64,000 nt of DNA, from positions 2,358,677 to 2,422,676 of the forward strand of contig NC_045430.1 in the NCBI RefSeq assembly GCF_902635505.1, written 5' to 3'. Position numbers and translations under genes: made by a program. Source of the DNA: Sarcophilus harrisii. Lineage: Eukaryota; Chordata; Mammalia; Dasyuromorphia; Dasyuridae. Numbering within the stretch: position 1 is the stretch's first letter; each line of letters starts with the position of its first letter. The notes under the pieces were generated by a model that had not been told where the DNA came from, did no database searches, and was given only the letters and a program-made list of their open reading frames with translations. This document shows, piece after piece, positions 35,156-45,962 of this stretch.

Positions 35156-35615
35156 CAGCAGGATGAATGCAGAGAGGTATGGAGAGACTTACATGAACTG
35201 ATGTTGAGTGAAATGAGCAGAATCAGGAAATCATTATATACTTCAACAACAATACAGTATGAGGATGTATTCTGATGGAAGTGGATTTCTTCAACAAAGA
35301 GAAGATTGAACTCGGTTTCAATTGATCCATGATGGACAGAAGCAGCTACACTCCAAGAAAGAACACTGGGAAATTAAGGTAAACTGTTTGCATTTTCATT
35401 TTTCTTCCCAGGTTATTTTTGCCTTTCTGAATCCAATTCTTCCTGTGCAACAAGTGAACTGTTCGGTTCTGCATATATATACTGTTATCTAGGTTATACT
35501 ATAATATTGAACATGTATAAGAGTGCCTGCCATCTAGGGGAGGGGATGGATGGAGGGAAGGGAAAAATCAGAACAGAAGAGAGTGCAAGGGATAATGTTG
35601 TAAAAAATTACCCAT
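35156..35615 (+). mobile_element. L1 3' fragment
   Basis: GAGAGACTTACATGAACTGA and TGAGTGAAATGAGCAGAATC give the last codons of ORF2. A 3' UTR follows with TGCCTGCCATCTAGGGGAG and AAAATTACCCATGCAGAAT. Confidence 0.88.
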
Positions 35616-36730
35616 GCAGAATTAATGAAAAAAAATCAAATGAAGGTGGCTTAGCTGTACCAGATCTAAAATTATATTATAAAGCAGTGGTTACTAAAAC
35701 CACTTGGTACTGGCTAAAAACCAGACTAGTTGATCAGTGGAATTAGGTTAGGTTCAATGGGACAAAACAGCCAATAACTTTAATAATCTAGGATTTGACA
35801 AAACCAAAGACCCCAGCTTTTGGGATAAGAACTCACTCTTTGACAAAAATTTCTGGGAAAATTGGAAATTAGTATGGCAGAACCTAGGCACTGACCCACA
35901 CTTAAAACCCTACACCAAGATAAGGTCCAAATGGATTCATGACTTAGGCATAAAGAATGAGATTATAAATAAATTGGAAGAGCATAGGATAGTTTACCTC
36001 TCAGACCTATGGAAGAGGAAGGAATTTATGACCAAAGAAGAACTAGAGGTCATTACTGATCATAAAATAGAAAAATTTGATTATGGCAAATTGAAAAGTT
36101 TTTGTACAAACAAAACTAATGCAGACAAGATCAGAAGGGAAGCAATAAACTGGGGAAATATTTTTACAGTCAAAGGTTCTGATAAAGGTCTCATTTCCAA
36201 AGTATATCGAGAATTGACTCTAATTCGTAAGAAATCAAGTCATTCTCCAATTGATAAATGGTCAAAGGATATGAACAGATAATTCTCAGACAAAGAAAAT
36301 GAAATTATTTCTAGCCATATGAAAAGATGTTCCAAGTCATTACTAATCAGAGAAATGCAAATTAAGACAACTCTGAGATACCACTACATACCTGTCAGAA
36401 TGACAGGGAAAGATAATGCAGAATGTTGGAGGGAATGTGGGAAAACAGGGACACTAATACATTGTTGGTGGAATTGTGAATACATCCTAACTGTGCATTA
36501 TTTCGGAGTCCGATTCTTTTTGTGCAGCAAAATAATTGTTTGGACATGTATACATATATTTACCTTATACTTTAACATATTTAACATGTATTGGCCAACC
36601 TGCCATCTGGGGTAAAGGGTGGGGGGAAGGAAGGAAAAAGTTGGAACGAAAGGATTTCCAATTGTCAATGCTGGAAAATAACCTATGTATATATCTTGTA
36701 AATAAAAAAACTATAAAAATAAAAAAATAC
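35616..36730 (+). mobile_element. L1 ORF2 C-terminal region with internal deletion
   Basis: GGTACTGGCTAAAAACCAGA, an open frame (35974-36282) with FDYGKLKSFCTNKTNADKIR and REAINWGNIFTVKGSDKGL, then CSKSLLIREMQIKTTLRYHY and TLIHCWWNCEYI (36319-36615). At about 36485 the sequence jumps from ORF2 directly to the 3' UTR (GTGCATTATTTCGGAGTCC), missing several hundred bases that other copies have. The tail is ATAAAAAAACTATAAAAATA. Confidence 0.9.
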
Positions 36731-36879
36731 CCGTGCATATGTACTTTAAATAAAAAGGTATAATAAAAAATATATTTGGAAAAGTAAAATACTATTGAAC
36801 GTGAAAAAAAAAAGAATACTTCCATAGTTAATTTGCATTGTGACACAAAAGCAATCAATTGCCATGGGGATATTTTATA

Positions 36880-38235
36880 GAATTTTCAGAATAATAAACA
36901 AAATTGCTTTGGGAAAACACAAAAAATAAATTACCAAAAGGAAATGGTTGAAAGAGGTAAATATGAAGATGGAATGGCACATGCAGACCTCAAAATCTTA
37001 TCATAAAGCAGCTGTGTTCAAAACTTTCAATTTTTGTTAAAAAACAAAAATGAAAACAAAACAGATAGATCAATGGAATAAACTAGAAAATAAAGAATTA
37101 GATAAAGTGGGTAGTAATAGGTAAGTGATAAAGTGGAAAACATAAAATTAAGTGAGCAAAAAAAATAACACAATAACAATAAAAACGAAAACAGTTGTAG
37201 AAAAAATTGGAAAATCATCTGGCAGAAATGAGTGTAGACCAACACCTTTATATTATACTTTATAACACGTTCTAAATGGATATGTGACCTTAATATAAAT
37301 GATCAGAAAAATATAGATGAGAAGCAGATCATATAATTCTCATAACTATGATTAGGAAAAGTATATTTAATCAAAGAAGAGATGGAGGAATAAGAAAGCA
37401 TGAAGTAGGGAGTGTGGATTACATGAAATTGGAAAGCATCTGCCCAGACAAACTTAATGAATCTAGAATAAAAAAATGGTCAAATGGGGGAGAATCTTAA
37501 TATTAAATTTGTCTAATAAGGGTTTGTATCAAAATATGTAAAATACATATATTTATAATTTACACATATGAATATATACGTGTATCTAAAACAAACAGAC
37601 ATTCCCTAAGAGATAAATGGTCAGCACTAACAGATTAAAAAAAAATACTTCAAATCACTAAGAGAAATGCACATCAAAAGAAGCCCGAGTTTTCACATCA
37701 CATCCCGCAAATTGGCAAAGATGACAAAACCATGGGGCAATTCTCAGGTTGGGACAGATGATGAAATGACAGGCGCACTGATACACTGCTGCCGGAATAG
37801 AAGAACCCATTATTTTGAAAAGCAACATGGAATTGTGCAAATGAAGTAACTTAAATGTTCTCCAAAAAAGCTACTGATAGGGGAAAAAAAATCCCCACAT
37901 ACAACCAAATATTTATTAGAAACACTTTCTGTGCAGGCAAAGAAGTGGAAACAAGATAGATGCAAATGTCTGAACAAATTGTGGTACCCAAATAGAGTAA
38001 CAGACATCTGTATGTTGTAACAACAATGGCCTATGTGATGAATACAAAGGATGGAAAGATTTATAGGAACTGAGGGAGAATGGAATAAGCAGAGCCAAGA
38101 AAAAGATATAAATAGAAAGTTAATAGAAAGCACTAAAACGAATGAAAAAGTGAATTAACAAAACTATCACCATAAAGCCCCATTTGAAAGAAGAGATGTG
38201 AGAAGAGAAGCCAATCCATAGGTATCAGGTAGCGT
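36880..38235 (+). mobile_element. Old L1 LINE, ORF2 C-terminal half
   Basis: GAATGGCACATGCAGACCTC, CAGATAGATCAATGGAATAA, GATTACATGAAATTGGAAAG, GAGAAATGCACATCAAAAG and GATACACTGCTGCCGGAATA follow ORF2 order. The copy is diverged with stops. Confidence 0.75.
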
Positions 38236-38255
38236 ATGCTGATCTTACCCCGCTT

Positions 38256-38310
38256 TAAAAACAAACAAACAAAACAAAAAACAAAAAACAAAACAAACAA
38301 ACAAACCACC
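38256..38310. repeat. AAAC microsatellite
   Basis: A run of AAAC/AAAAC units marks the likely A-rich tail of the preceding L1 and the left border of the CpG island. Confidence 0.85.
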
Positions 38311-39165
38311 GTTTGCTCCATAGGTCGGCACTGTCCGTTTGAGACGGCAAAGAGACTTTGGGTAATTGGGATGATGTCAACTAGAGACATGAAAAGACAT
38401 GAGGAACCGCTTTTTAAAACGCCTAAGAGACATGGAGGGATCACACATTCCGTTCGGGCCTGGAGACCAGACCAAGACCAAGGGGCCAAGCAGGGGAGGA
38501 GGAGGAGAGGGACAAGCTGTCCCGGCACCTCGGAGAGCAGCCGGCGAGGCCAGAACCGGGAGCGCACGCCGCCGGAGCGGGACGGGGGAAGCCCTTCGGG
38601 CGTCCCGGCTGCCGCAGCCAAAGTCGCTTCTGGAGAAATTCAAGCTTCGCTTCCCAGGTGGAAAGCCTAACTAGTGGAGCTGGCTGAGCCCCTTCCCCGC
38701 CCCCACTCCCCGACTCCCCCCTAACCGTAACCGTAACCTCCCGCTGCCGGCGATGCGGCGGTAAATGCTATAATATCGCATCTCCAAACGCGCACGAGAA
38801 CGCGCTTCCTTCAGAGGGAGAACGCAAAGCTTCCCCGAGAAATAGACATTACTCAAGCTCCCCGGCCTGGGGCTCACCTGGCTCCCCCCTTGCTTTCCGG
38901 CTCCCCCAAGATCACTTGGAATTGTGCGCGCCCGGCTTCTCTCACCTCTCCGCAGGCTTCCCCGCTCAGCGGCTCACACGGAAACCGATTTTTCTAAGAG
39001 AGGGAGATAATTAATAAGGGATGGAGAATTGGGGCGGGGCGGGGTGGGGGGCAGGGGATGGCCCGGAGGGAGCTCGGCCAACAGCAGAGAGACTGGCACA
39101 GCGGGGAAGGGGAGCCGGAGCCGGGCTCTGGCGCTCCTGCGTGGGAACGCCCATCCACTGGACAG
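38311..39165. promoter_or_regulatory. CpG island, possible unannotated promoter
   Basis: About 850 bp of GC- and CpG-rich DNA sits abruptly inside AT-rich L1 territory. It has GGGGCGGGGCGGGGTGGGG (Sp1-type boxes) at about 39032-39050. Minus-strand splice-donor-like sites lie at 38878 (CCAG|GTGAGCC) and 38946 (GAGAG|GTGAG). No recognised coding exon is present. Promoter function is inference from composition only. Confidence 0.4.
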
Positions 39166-40160
39166 AAAAATCAAATATATTATATAATCTCTTAAAGACA
39201 ATATTGAAAATATATGATAAGATCTGGGAAATGTTTATCAGAAATTCTTGATATTTTTAATAAAAAAAAAAGTAAAGGATAAGTCACAACGTTAAAATGA
39301 TCAAATAAGTCAAAGTGGCCTAAGAAGCAAAATAAACAACTTCAAATCAATGAAAAATAATACTAGAGAGATTTGCCAAACAGAAAATTAGGGGAGGGAG
39401 AAGTGAAGAAGGAAGAAATGGACATTTCTAGTCATCTATGTGGTCCAAGGAATTTCAACACGTTGGAAACTCAAGTTGCATCAAGACAGACCATGTACCC
39501 ATTCAGAAGATGAAGACCAAAAGAATTAGATCAGATGAGGTAAGAAACTAGATTCCTCATAATAGTGGAAGTGGAATAGTAGCATAAGGTCCCTAATGAT
39601 CACATGAATTACTCTAAAATAGCTTCTTTCCTCTGTGTTGAAAGCGTGATCTCAGCTTTCGGAAGAGAAGCAATACCTATTTATGACCAAGTGATGATAG
39701 CACCAGTGACCCTTCCAAATGCGGATGAGTTGTATGTTTATGCACCATGTAGAAAATATCCATAGCTTTATTGCTCAAATTATCCAAAACAACTTAGAAG
39801 AAAGAAGTGTATTTTCTGAGGAGGATAAAGGTGGATGAAGGAGGATAAAGTCCTGGGATTATAAAGAACGACTTGTTATACAGGCAATAATTATTGGACA
39901 GAGCACATAAAAATACCAAAACATTAAATTCGGTTTTTGATTTTCATGGAGCCTTTGACTCGGTTCTAAAATCCTGAGGTAGTTAAGCATTGCAGAAATA
40001 GGCAAATATCTGAGCAGAGTGAGAATATAAAGGATTTTGTGGCCACATGGAAAACTTTTCATTTTTTACCTTGAAAATGTCTCTGTTACGATAATGTCAA
40101 GAAGAATTGCTACTGAATATGACGTTTTCCTAGGAGACACTTTCAATTTACTGTCATTCC
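39166..40160. other. Unannotated AT-rich DNA
   Basis: No gene or clear repeat is seen. Confidence 0.4.
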
Positions 40161-40164
40161 CATA

Positions 40165-40258
40165 CCAAAAAGGGAAACTGGAGCAGGACAATTCAGGGAA
40201 AGGGAGGCAGGACAATTTAGGGAAACTGAGGCAGGACTGAGGCCATTTTCACGTCCAT
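40165..40258 (-). mobile_element. LTR-like fragment (retroviral-type fossil)
   Basis: GAAACTGGAGCAGGACAATT and GGGAAACTGAGGCAGGACTG are the reverse complement of the 5' words of the LTR-like element at 29128. It is a short fragment. Confidence 0.45.
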
Positions 40259-40305
40259 GTCCGAATCTGTTTTGAACCTGTAAATACTCCTTTTTTATAT
40301 ATATA

Positions 40306-40795
40306 CACATATAGCTTTTTATTTACAAGATATATGCATGGGAAATTTTTCAGCATTAACATTTGCCAAACCTTTTGTTCCAACTTTTCCCCTCCTTCCC
40401 CCTATTCCTTCCCCCAGATGGCAGGTTGACCAATATATGGTAACTATGTTAAAGTATAAGCTAAATACAATATATGTATAAATGTCCAATATATGTATAC
40501 AGTTATTTTGCTGTAGAAAAGAGTCGGACTTTGAAATAATGTACAATTAGCCTGGGAAGGAAATCAAAAATGCAGGTGTGCATAAATATAGGGATTGGGA
40601 ATTCAATGTAATGGTTTTTAGTCATCTCCCAGAGTTCTTTTTCTGGGCATAGCTAGTTCAGTTCATTACTGCTCCATTAGAAATGATTTGGTTGATCTCG
40701 TTGCTGAGGATGGCCAGGTCCATCAGAACTGGTCATCATCTAGTATTGTTGTTGAAGTATATAATGATCTCCTGGACCGGCTCATTTCACTCTAA
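40306..40795 (-). mobile_element. L1 3' UTR and end of ORF2
   Basis: ATATATGCATGGGAAATTTT, CCCCAGATGGCAGGTTGACC, ATTTTGCTGTAGAAAAGAGT and ATGATCTCCTGGACCGGCTC read as the reverse complement of the 3' UTR type seen at 34700-34900. The copy is 5'-truncated at the last ORF2 codons. Confidence 0.88.
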
Positions 40796-40959
40796 ATCCT
40801 CGTTCTCGAAGTCCCTTTTGTTCGACAGCAGTTGTACGAAGAACTGATGAAAACAAAATCGCGGTGACGTTTTTTAAGAAAATCTTGTTTTTTTAAAGAA
40901 AAAGTCTTGTGTAAATTATGATTTTTATTTAAATAAACCTAAAATGCTTTGTGCTAACA
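40796..40959. other. Unannotated DNA at the border of the CpG block
   Basis: Nothing is recognised. The composition changes sharply at about 40960. Confidence 0.4.
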
Positions 40960-42585
40960 AGCTCGGCCCGGGCCTTTCAGTGGGCGGCCAGACGCGTGAC
41001 GCGACGCCCTCTCGTGGGCAAAGCCGAGATCGTGGGAAGGATGGAGTTTGCTTGTTGTCCCTTCAGTCCTGGGAGTGGTTCGGGGGCCCGGAGCCGGGGC
41101 TGGAGCCGGGGGCCCGGCCGAGGGGCTCCCCCGCACCCCTGTCCCTTCCCCTGCCGCCGGAGAAGGGGGCATCCGGGGGAAGCCTCGGCCTTTCTCGGGA
41201 AGCGCCTCCTCATCTGATTGGAGGGGAGAGTTCTAATCCCCCAGACCGGGCCGGATTCTCGCCCAGCCAGAAGAAGCGCGCCCCGTTCTCTCCACAGCGG
41301 GATCTTCCCTCTCCGTTATCCTCGTCTGGCAGGGTCAGGACCCGGTCAGCCAAGAAGCATTTATTAAGTCCCTGCTGCTAATGACCTTGGGGATGCTGGG
41401 AAAGAGCCCGTCCGGGGAGCGGGGTGGGGAACGGGGCCAACGGGGCGGGACGGGACGGTCCCCCCGAGGAACGTGGGCCGCCCAGCTCGGAAGGGCCTTG
41501 AGCCCGTCCATGTCGGAGCTTGGCGGGGCTGGGAACCTCTCGAGGCCATCGAGTGGGGCAGCCCGGCTGGAAGAGGTGTCGGGAGGGGCCTCAGGGGGCA
41601 GCGAGGGGCCCTGCCCCCGGAATCGGTCCCCGGGCTCCCTCCTCCGGGACTTGCTCCCCGGGGTGATCTTGGCCCCGGCCCAAGTCCTGTTTTCCGATCT
41701 AGAATGAGAGGCTGAGGGTGGGGGGGCGGCCGTCTCCAACGCACGAAGGTTCCCGCCCCCGAGTCACCGAAACCCTGCTCGAGAGCCCCATAAAGGCACA
41801 GTCCCGGGTCCACCCCCGGCCCAGGAGGAGCTCGTCCCTGCCCTTGGCTGGCCCGGCAGCGCCCTCACCCAGAGCCCAGAAGGGGATCCCCCAGTGAAGG
41901 CGCAAAGCTCCCCCGAGGCCGCCCCGTCCCGTGCCCGCTCTGGGCCGCCCCCCACCGCCAGAAGGACCGGTGATGGCCGCAAACGGGGAGGTCCGAGGTG
42001 GGCTGACGCCGTCCCTGCCCTGGCGGGGCCTCACAGGAGGGGGCAGGGGCTGCCAGCAGGGATCCCGGCGATCCGGCCGACATTAGGCACCTTCTGTGTG
42101 CTCGCTCACAACGTGAAAAAGGTTTTATTTCTTTTAAGCCAGTCCCGCCCTCACGGAGCTCCCAGTCTAACGGGGAAGATAGGAGGGGCCGCGGTGCAGG
42201 GGCTTCTCCCCTCGGGCCAGGCGGCCCCGGGGCCCGGGCTGGGGAAAGACTGAGCTCCCTCTTGGAGCTCCCCGCTCCCGGCCGGGGAGGCTCGGAGCGG
42301 TTTCTGTGGTTCTTCCGAGCGCCAAAGAGCCTCGGTCGGTATCATTACCGCCATTCTTCGGTCCTGCTCTCACCTTTTTTCTCAGTGGGATTTGGGCAGA
42401 GACACCGAGCGCGAGCCGCTTCCCACTCTGTCCGCTTACCTTTAATGTGGATGAGCCCGAGTGGGTGCCTGGGGCCGGGGAACCTTTGCTTGGGTTCATG
42501 GGCCTTTGCCGGAGGCGTGGGGGAGTCAGTGAGGGAGATGGGGAGCCCGGCACTAATGGGAGGGAAGGTCCTCGCGCTTCCTCTC
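40960..42585. other. GC- and CpG-rich block, left part; no recognised gene
   Basis: Composition is strongly GC-rich with many CpG. Long open frames occur on both strands in overlapping frames (for example 40944-41381, 41335-41739, 42306 onwards), but none shows a known domain, and overlap in all frames argues for composition. L2-like relics are visible: AAGCATTTATTAAGTCCCTG at about 41357 and CCTTCTGTGTGCTCGC with TCACGGAGCTCCCAGTCTAA at about 42088-42175. Part may be an unmethylated island with regulatory use. Confidence 0.5.
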
Positions 42586-43545
42586 TATTTCTCCCAGTCT
42601 CTGCTCTTTCCTCCCTTCTGTCTCTCTCCTCTCTACTCCCCCCTTCTGTCTCTCTGTGTGTCTCTTCTATCTCCCCAGGTCCTGTTTCTGTCTTTCTATC
42701 TCTTCTCTCTATACCCCCTTCTGTCTCTGTCTCTTCTCTCTATCCCCCTTTCTGTCTCTATTTTCTAGTCATCCTTCCTTCTCTTTCTCTCCTTTCTATT
42801 CCCCCTTCTATCTCTCTCTCCTCTCTATCCCCACTTCTGTCTCCCTGTCTCTTCTATCTCCCCTTCTGTTTCTGTCTCTCCTTTCTTATCTCCCCTTTTG
42901 TTTCTGTCTTTCTCTCCTCTCTATCCTCCCTTCTGTCTCTTCTATCTCCTTTGTCTCTCTCTCCTTTTCTATCTCCCCTTCTCTTTGTCTTTCTCTCTCC
43001 CCTCTCTCTCCCTTCTTCTGTATTCTATTCATCCTTCCTTTTGTCTTTATCTCTCTCCTCTCTATCCCCCTTTCTGTCTGTCTCCCCTTCTCTCTCTCTC
43101 TTTTCTCTTCTTCTTCTTCTTCTTCTTCTTCTTCTTCTTCTTCTTCTTCTTCTTCTTCTTCTTCTTCTTCTTCTTCTTCTTCTTCTTCTTCTTCTTCTTC
43201 TTCTTCTTCTTCTTCTTCTTCTTCTTCTTCTTCTTCTTCTTCTTCTTTCTCTCTCTCTCTCCCTCCCTCCCTCCCTCCCTCCTTTTCTATCTCCCCTTCT
43301 GTTTCTGGCTCTCTCTCCTCCCTTCTGTCTCTGTCTCTGCCTTGCCTATCTCCCTTTCTGTTTCTCTTTTCTATTATTTCTTCTGTCTCTCTCCTCTTTC
43401 TCTCCTCTTTTCTATTCAGCTTCCCTTCTCACTGTCTCTCCTCTCTGTCTCTGTCTCTGTCTCTCGCCTCTCTCCTTTCTATCTCCCCTCTGACTCTGTC
43501 TCTCTCTTTCTCTCTCCCCTCTATCTCTCCTTCTGGGGTCTTCCC
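42586..43545. repeat. Pyrimidine-only (TC-rich) minisatellite
   Basis: About 950 bp of plus strand is almost entirely C and T. It is built from loose ~33-bp units such as CTTCTGTCTCTGTCTC with CTCTCCTCTCTATCCCC. All three plus frames stay open here (42306-43493, 42656-43600, 42898-43584) and encode runs of L, S or F, so they are not genes. Confidence 0.95.
43105..43247. repeat. (TTC)n microsatellite, about 47 units
   Basis: There is an uninterrupted TTC/CTT run inside the pyrimidine tract. Reading the minus strand gives (GAA)n, a type known to form triplex DNA. Confidence 0.97.
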
Positions 43546-44700
43546 GGGCCCACGTCCTTTTCCCAGCACACAGTGCCTGGATAATTGCATTTTTCTTTAA
43601 ATCTTCCGATGGGCAAGTCAGCCCACCAGGTGGAGACCCCTCTCCTTGGGGTGCCCCCAATTCCCATTCTATAAAGATCCCAGAGCCGGCCCCAGAGCAG
43701 GAGCATCCGCATCCCTCCCCCACGGGGAGAGGGCCCGGGACAAGAGGGGTCTCTGCAGACCAGAACGGGCCAGTGCGGGTGCTGGGTCTCCGGCCCGGAA
43801 CACCAGGCGGACTCAGCCGTGATGACCAGGGCGAGAGCGGCGCCACCACGGCTGGATCACTATGGCCAGAAGGGAGGCTGGGGGGGAGCGAAGCCGCGCG
43901 TCCGTGGCCCTGCGGGGAGTGTCGGACTTTGCCCCTGTGCTGGGGCAGCCTCTGACCAGCCTCCGTCCGTCCCCATTCACCGAGGTGGGGGGGGGGGTGT
44001 GCACCCTCCGCGAGCGGCTGAGAGCCGGGAGGAGGCGTCCCTGGGACGGGCGCTGCCGAGGCCCCTCAGCCGGTCCGGAAAAGCCCCGGGGAAACGGGCG
44101 GCTCCCAGTGGTCCCGAGCGGCTCCCCGAGGGTCCCCCTCCTTCCCCCTGCAACATGTGCTCCCGGGATCACTGGGGACGGTTCCGCGCCTTGGAACAAA
44201 ACTGTCCCCGAGCCAGGAGCCAGGAAAAGGAGCGAGTCAGAGGGGCCGCCTCCCGGGGGGGCCTCCCCCCCCCCCCATGACAGCCAAGAGTCAGCGTTAG
44301 AGGCAGAAAAAGACCAAGCAGCAGCGCGCGGCCCCTGGAGGTGCGGCCGGGACGTGGGAGCCCTGGAACTGCCCCGGGAGATGCGGGGCCGCGGGGCCAG
44401 AGGAGACGGGGCGGGCAGGGGCCGCGATGCAGGGCAGCTGGCACCCCCTTAGCGCCCTCTCCGTGCCGGCGTGTAGTCATTATCTCACCTGCTCCGGGCA
44501 GACACCCGGCCTTTTACAGCCGGGGAAACTGAGTCAGGCCGAGGAGAAACGGCTCCCTGCGGTTCCGGCGCCCGTGAGAGGCTGGATCCGAGGCGGGAGC
44601 TCGCGGCCGTCAGGCGCTGGCAGGGGAAGGGGCGCCTGCGGGGGGAGAGCCTCGGGCACAGCTGGCTATGGGACCCCCACCGACCATCCAGATGGAGGCG
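43546..44700. other. GC- and CpG-rich block, middle part; no recognised gene
   Basis: Dense CpG with several G-runs and C-runs (43985-43999, 44255-44278). Open frames occur on both strands without known domains. A MIR-like remnant on the minus strand is visible at about 44475-44550 (TTTTACAGCCGGGGAAACTG). Confidence 0.5.
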
Positions 44701-44825
44701 CCTCCCCCTGCAGCCGGGGCGGGGGGGGGGGGGACCGGGCCTGGGACGGCGCCTTCCCCGAGCCTCCCCCTGCAGCCGGGGCGGGGCGGGGGGGGGGGAC
44801 CGGGCCTGGGACGGCGCCTTCCCCA
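44701..44825. repeat. Direct duplication of a 62-bp G-rich unit
   Basis: Two head-to-tail copies (44701-44762 and 44763-44825) share CCTCCCCCTGCAGCCGGGGC, a run of 10-14 G, then CCGGGCCTGGGACGGCGCC. The G-runs differ in length. Confidence 0.9.
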
Positions 44826-45673
44826 GCCGGGCGGCCGCTGCCCGGGCTCTTGGGCCGCGCCTGGCGGGCTGAGGGGCCGCCTCCGGGAGAGCGGCTCACG
44901 GTCCCGCAGAGGGGCCGGGCCGAGGCTCGTGCTGCCTGCCACGGCCCGGAGCTCCCCGAGCTGGCGGGACCCCGGGCTGCACCCAGGGAGACGGGGCCGC
45001 CCTGGGCTCCGAGGGGGATCCAGGCCCCCCGAGCCTTCTCAGAGGCCCCACGGGACACAGACCCTCGGAGCGTCACAAGCACGACCGCCGCCCTTCTGGC
45101 ACACACCGGCTTCTCTTCTCTCCGCGGCGGCATCGCCCCCTGACCGAGAGCACCCCCTGACTGGGAGCACTCCCTGGCCCGGAGCATCCCCTTCCCCGGG
45201 GACTCCCAGAGGCCCGGTCCGGAGAGGCTGCTCGGCCTGCAGTCCCAGCCAGCGTCACCAGATGGCGCCGCGAGACCCTCGCACGGGCCCCCTCAAGGGG
45301 CCGGCCCGGAGCCCCGCGGAGCTTGCGCGGGCGGGGCTCGGAGGCTTGCAGAGCGAGGGGGCTCCCCGGCCCTCGCGCATCCCCGTGAGGTAAGAGGCGA
45401 GAGTCGAACCCGTGGCGCCACCGCGTCTCCTCGACGACTCTGCCGCCGCCCAGGTCCCCGGCTCCGTCTGGGGCTTAGTAGAAGTCGTGACTGGGAACTG
45501 TCTGCGTTCGTCCCAATTTGGGCCCGTCCGTGCCCGGCCCGTCTGTGTTCTCTTCTGCCTGATGCGCAGCAGCCCCCGACTCCGCATCAGCCAGGGCGGC
45601 CCAAAGGCTGCCCGTTGTCGCCTCCTGGCGGGCGGGTCCCGGAGAGCTCTCGCTGCCATTTACCCGATAGGGA
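44826..45673. other. GC- and CpG-rich block, right part; no recognised gene
   Basis: Several short GAGCA-CCCCTGACCG type words repeat near 45140-45190. No exon is recognised. Confidence 0.45.
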
Positions 45674-45962
45674 GGAGGCAGCAAGCACCTACTATGTGTA
45701 GGGGAGGCAGCGAGCGCCTACTATGTGTAGGGGAGGCAGCGAGCGCCTGCTATGTGTAGGGGAGGCAGCGAGCGCGCCTACTGTGTGTAGGGGAGGCAGC
45801 GAGCGCCTGCTATGTGTAGAGGAGGCAGCAAGCGCCTACTATGTGTAGGGGAAGCAGCAAGAGCCTACTGTGTGTAGAGGAGGCAGTGAGCGCCTACTAT
45901 GTGTAGAGGAGGCAGCGAGCACCTACTGTGTGTAGGGGAGGCAGCGAGCGCCTGCTGTGTGT
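45674..45962. repeat. 29-bp minisatellite, about ten copies
   Basis: The unit is GGAGGCAGCGAGCGCC followed by TACTATGTGTAGG. It repeats about ten times with few substitutions (T/C, A/G) and one copy with an extra CG. The 'CACCTACTATGTG' core of the first copy is the word found in L2/MIR 3' tails, so the array probably grew from such a relic. At its right end the sequence continues as CACCTGCCAGGCACCGGGG, the natural continuation of that relic. Confidence 0.95.

Noticed and set aside
38133-38674. Overlapping open frames in the small CpG island
   Set aside because: They occur on both strands in several frames and start inside an L1 tail or microsatellite. No protein family is recognised.
42306-43600. 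Three overlapping long open frames (up to 395 codons) of poly-L, poly-S and poly-F
   Set aside because: The pyrimidine tract cannot contain stop codons in any plus frame. There is no protein signature.
44427-45393. Open frames of about 240 codons in the GC block
   Set aside because: They overlap on both strands, run through the 62-bp duplication, and are rich in P, G, R and A as expected from composition.
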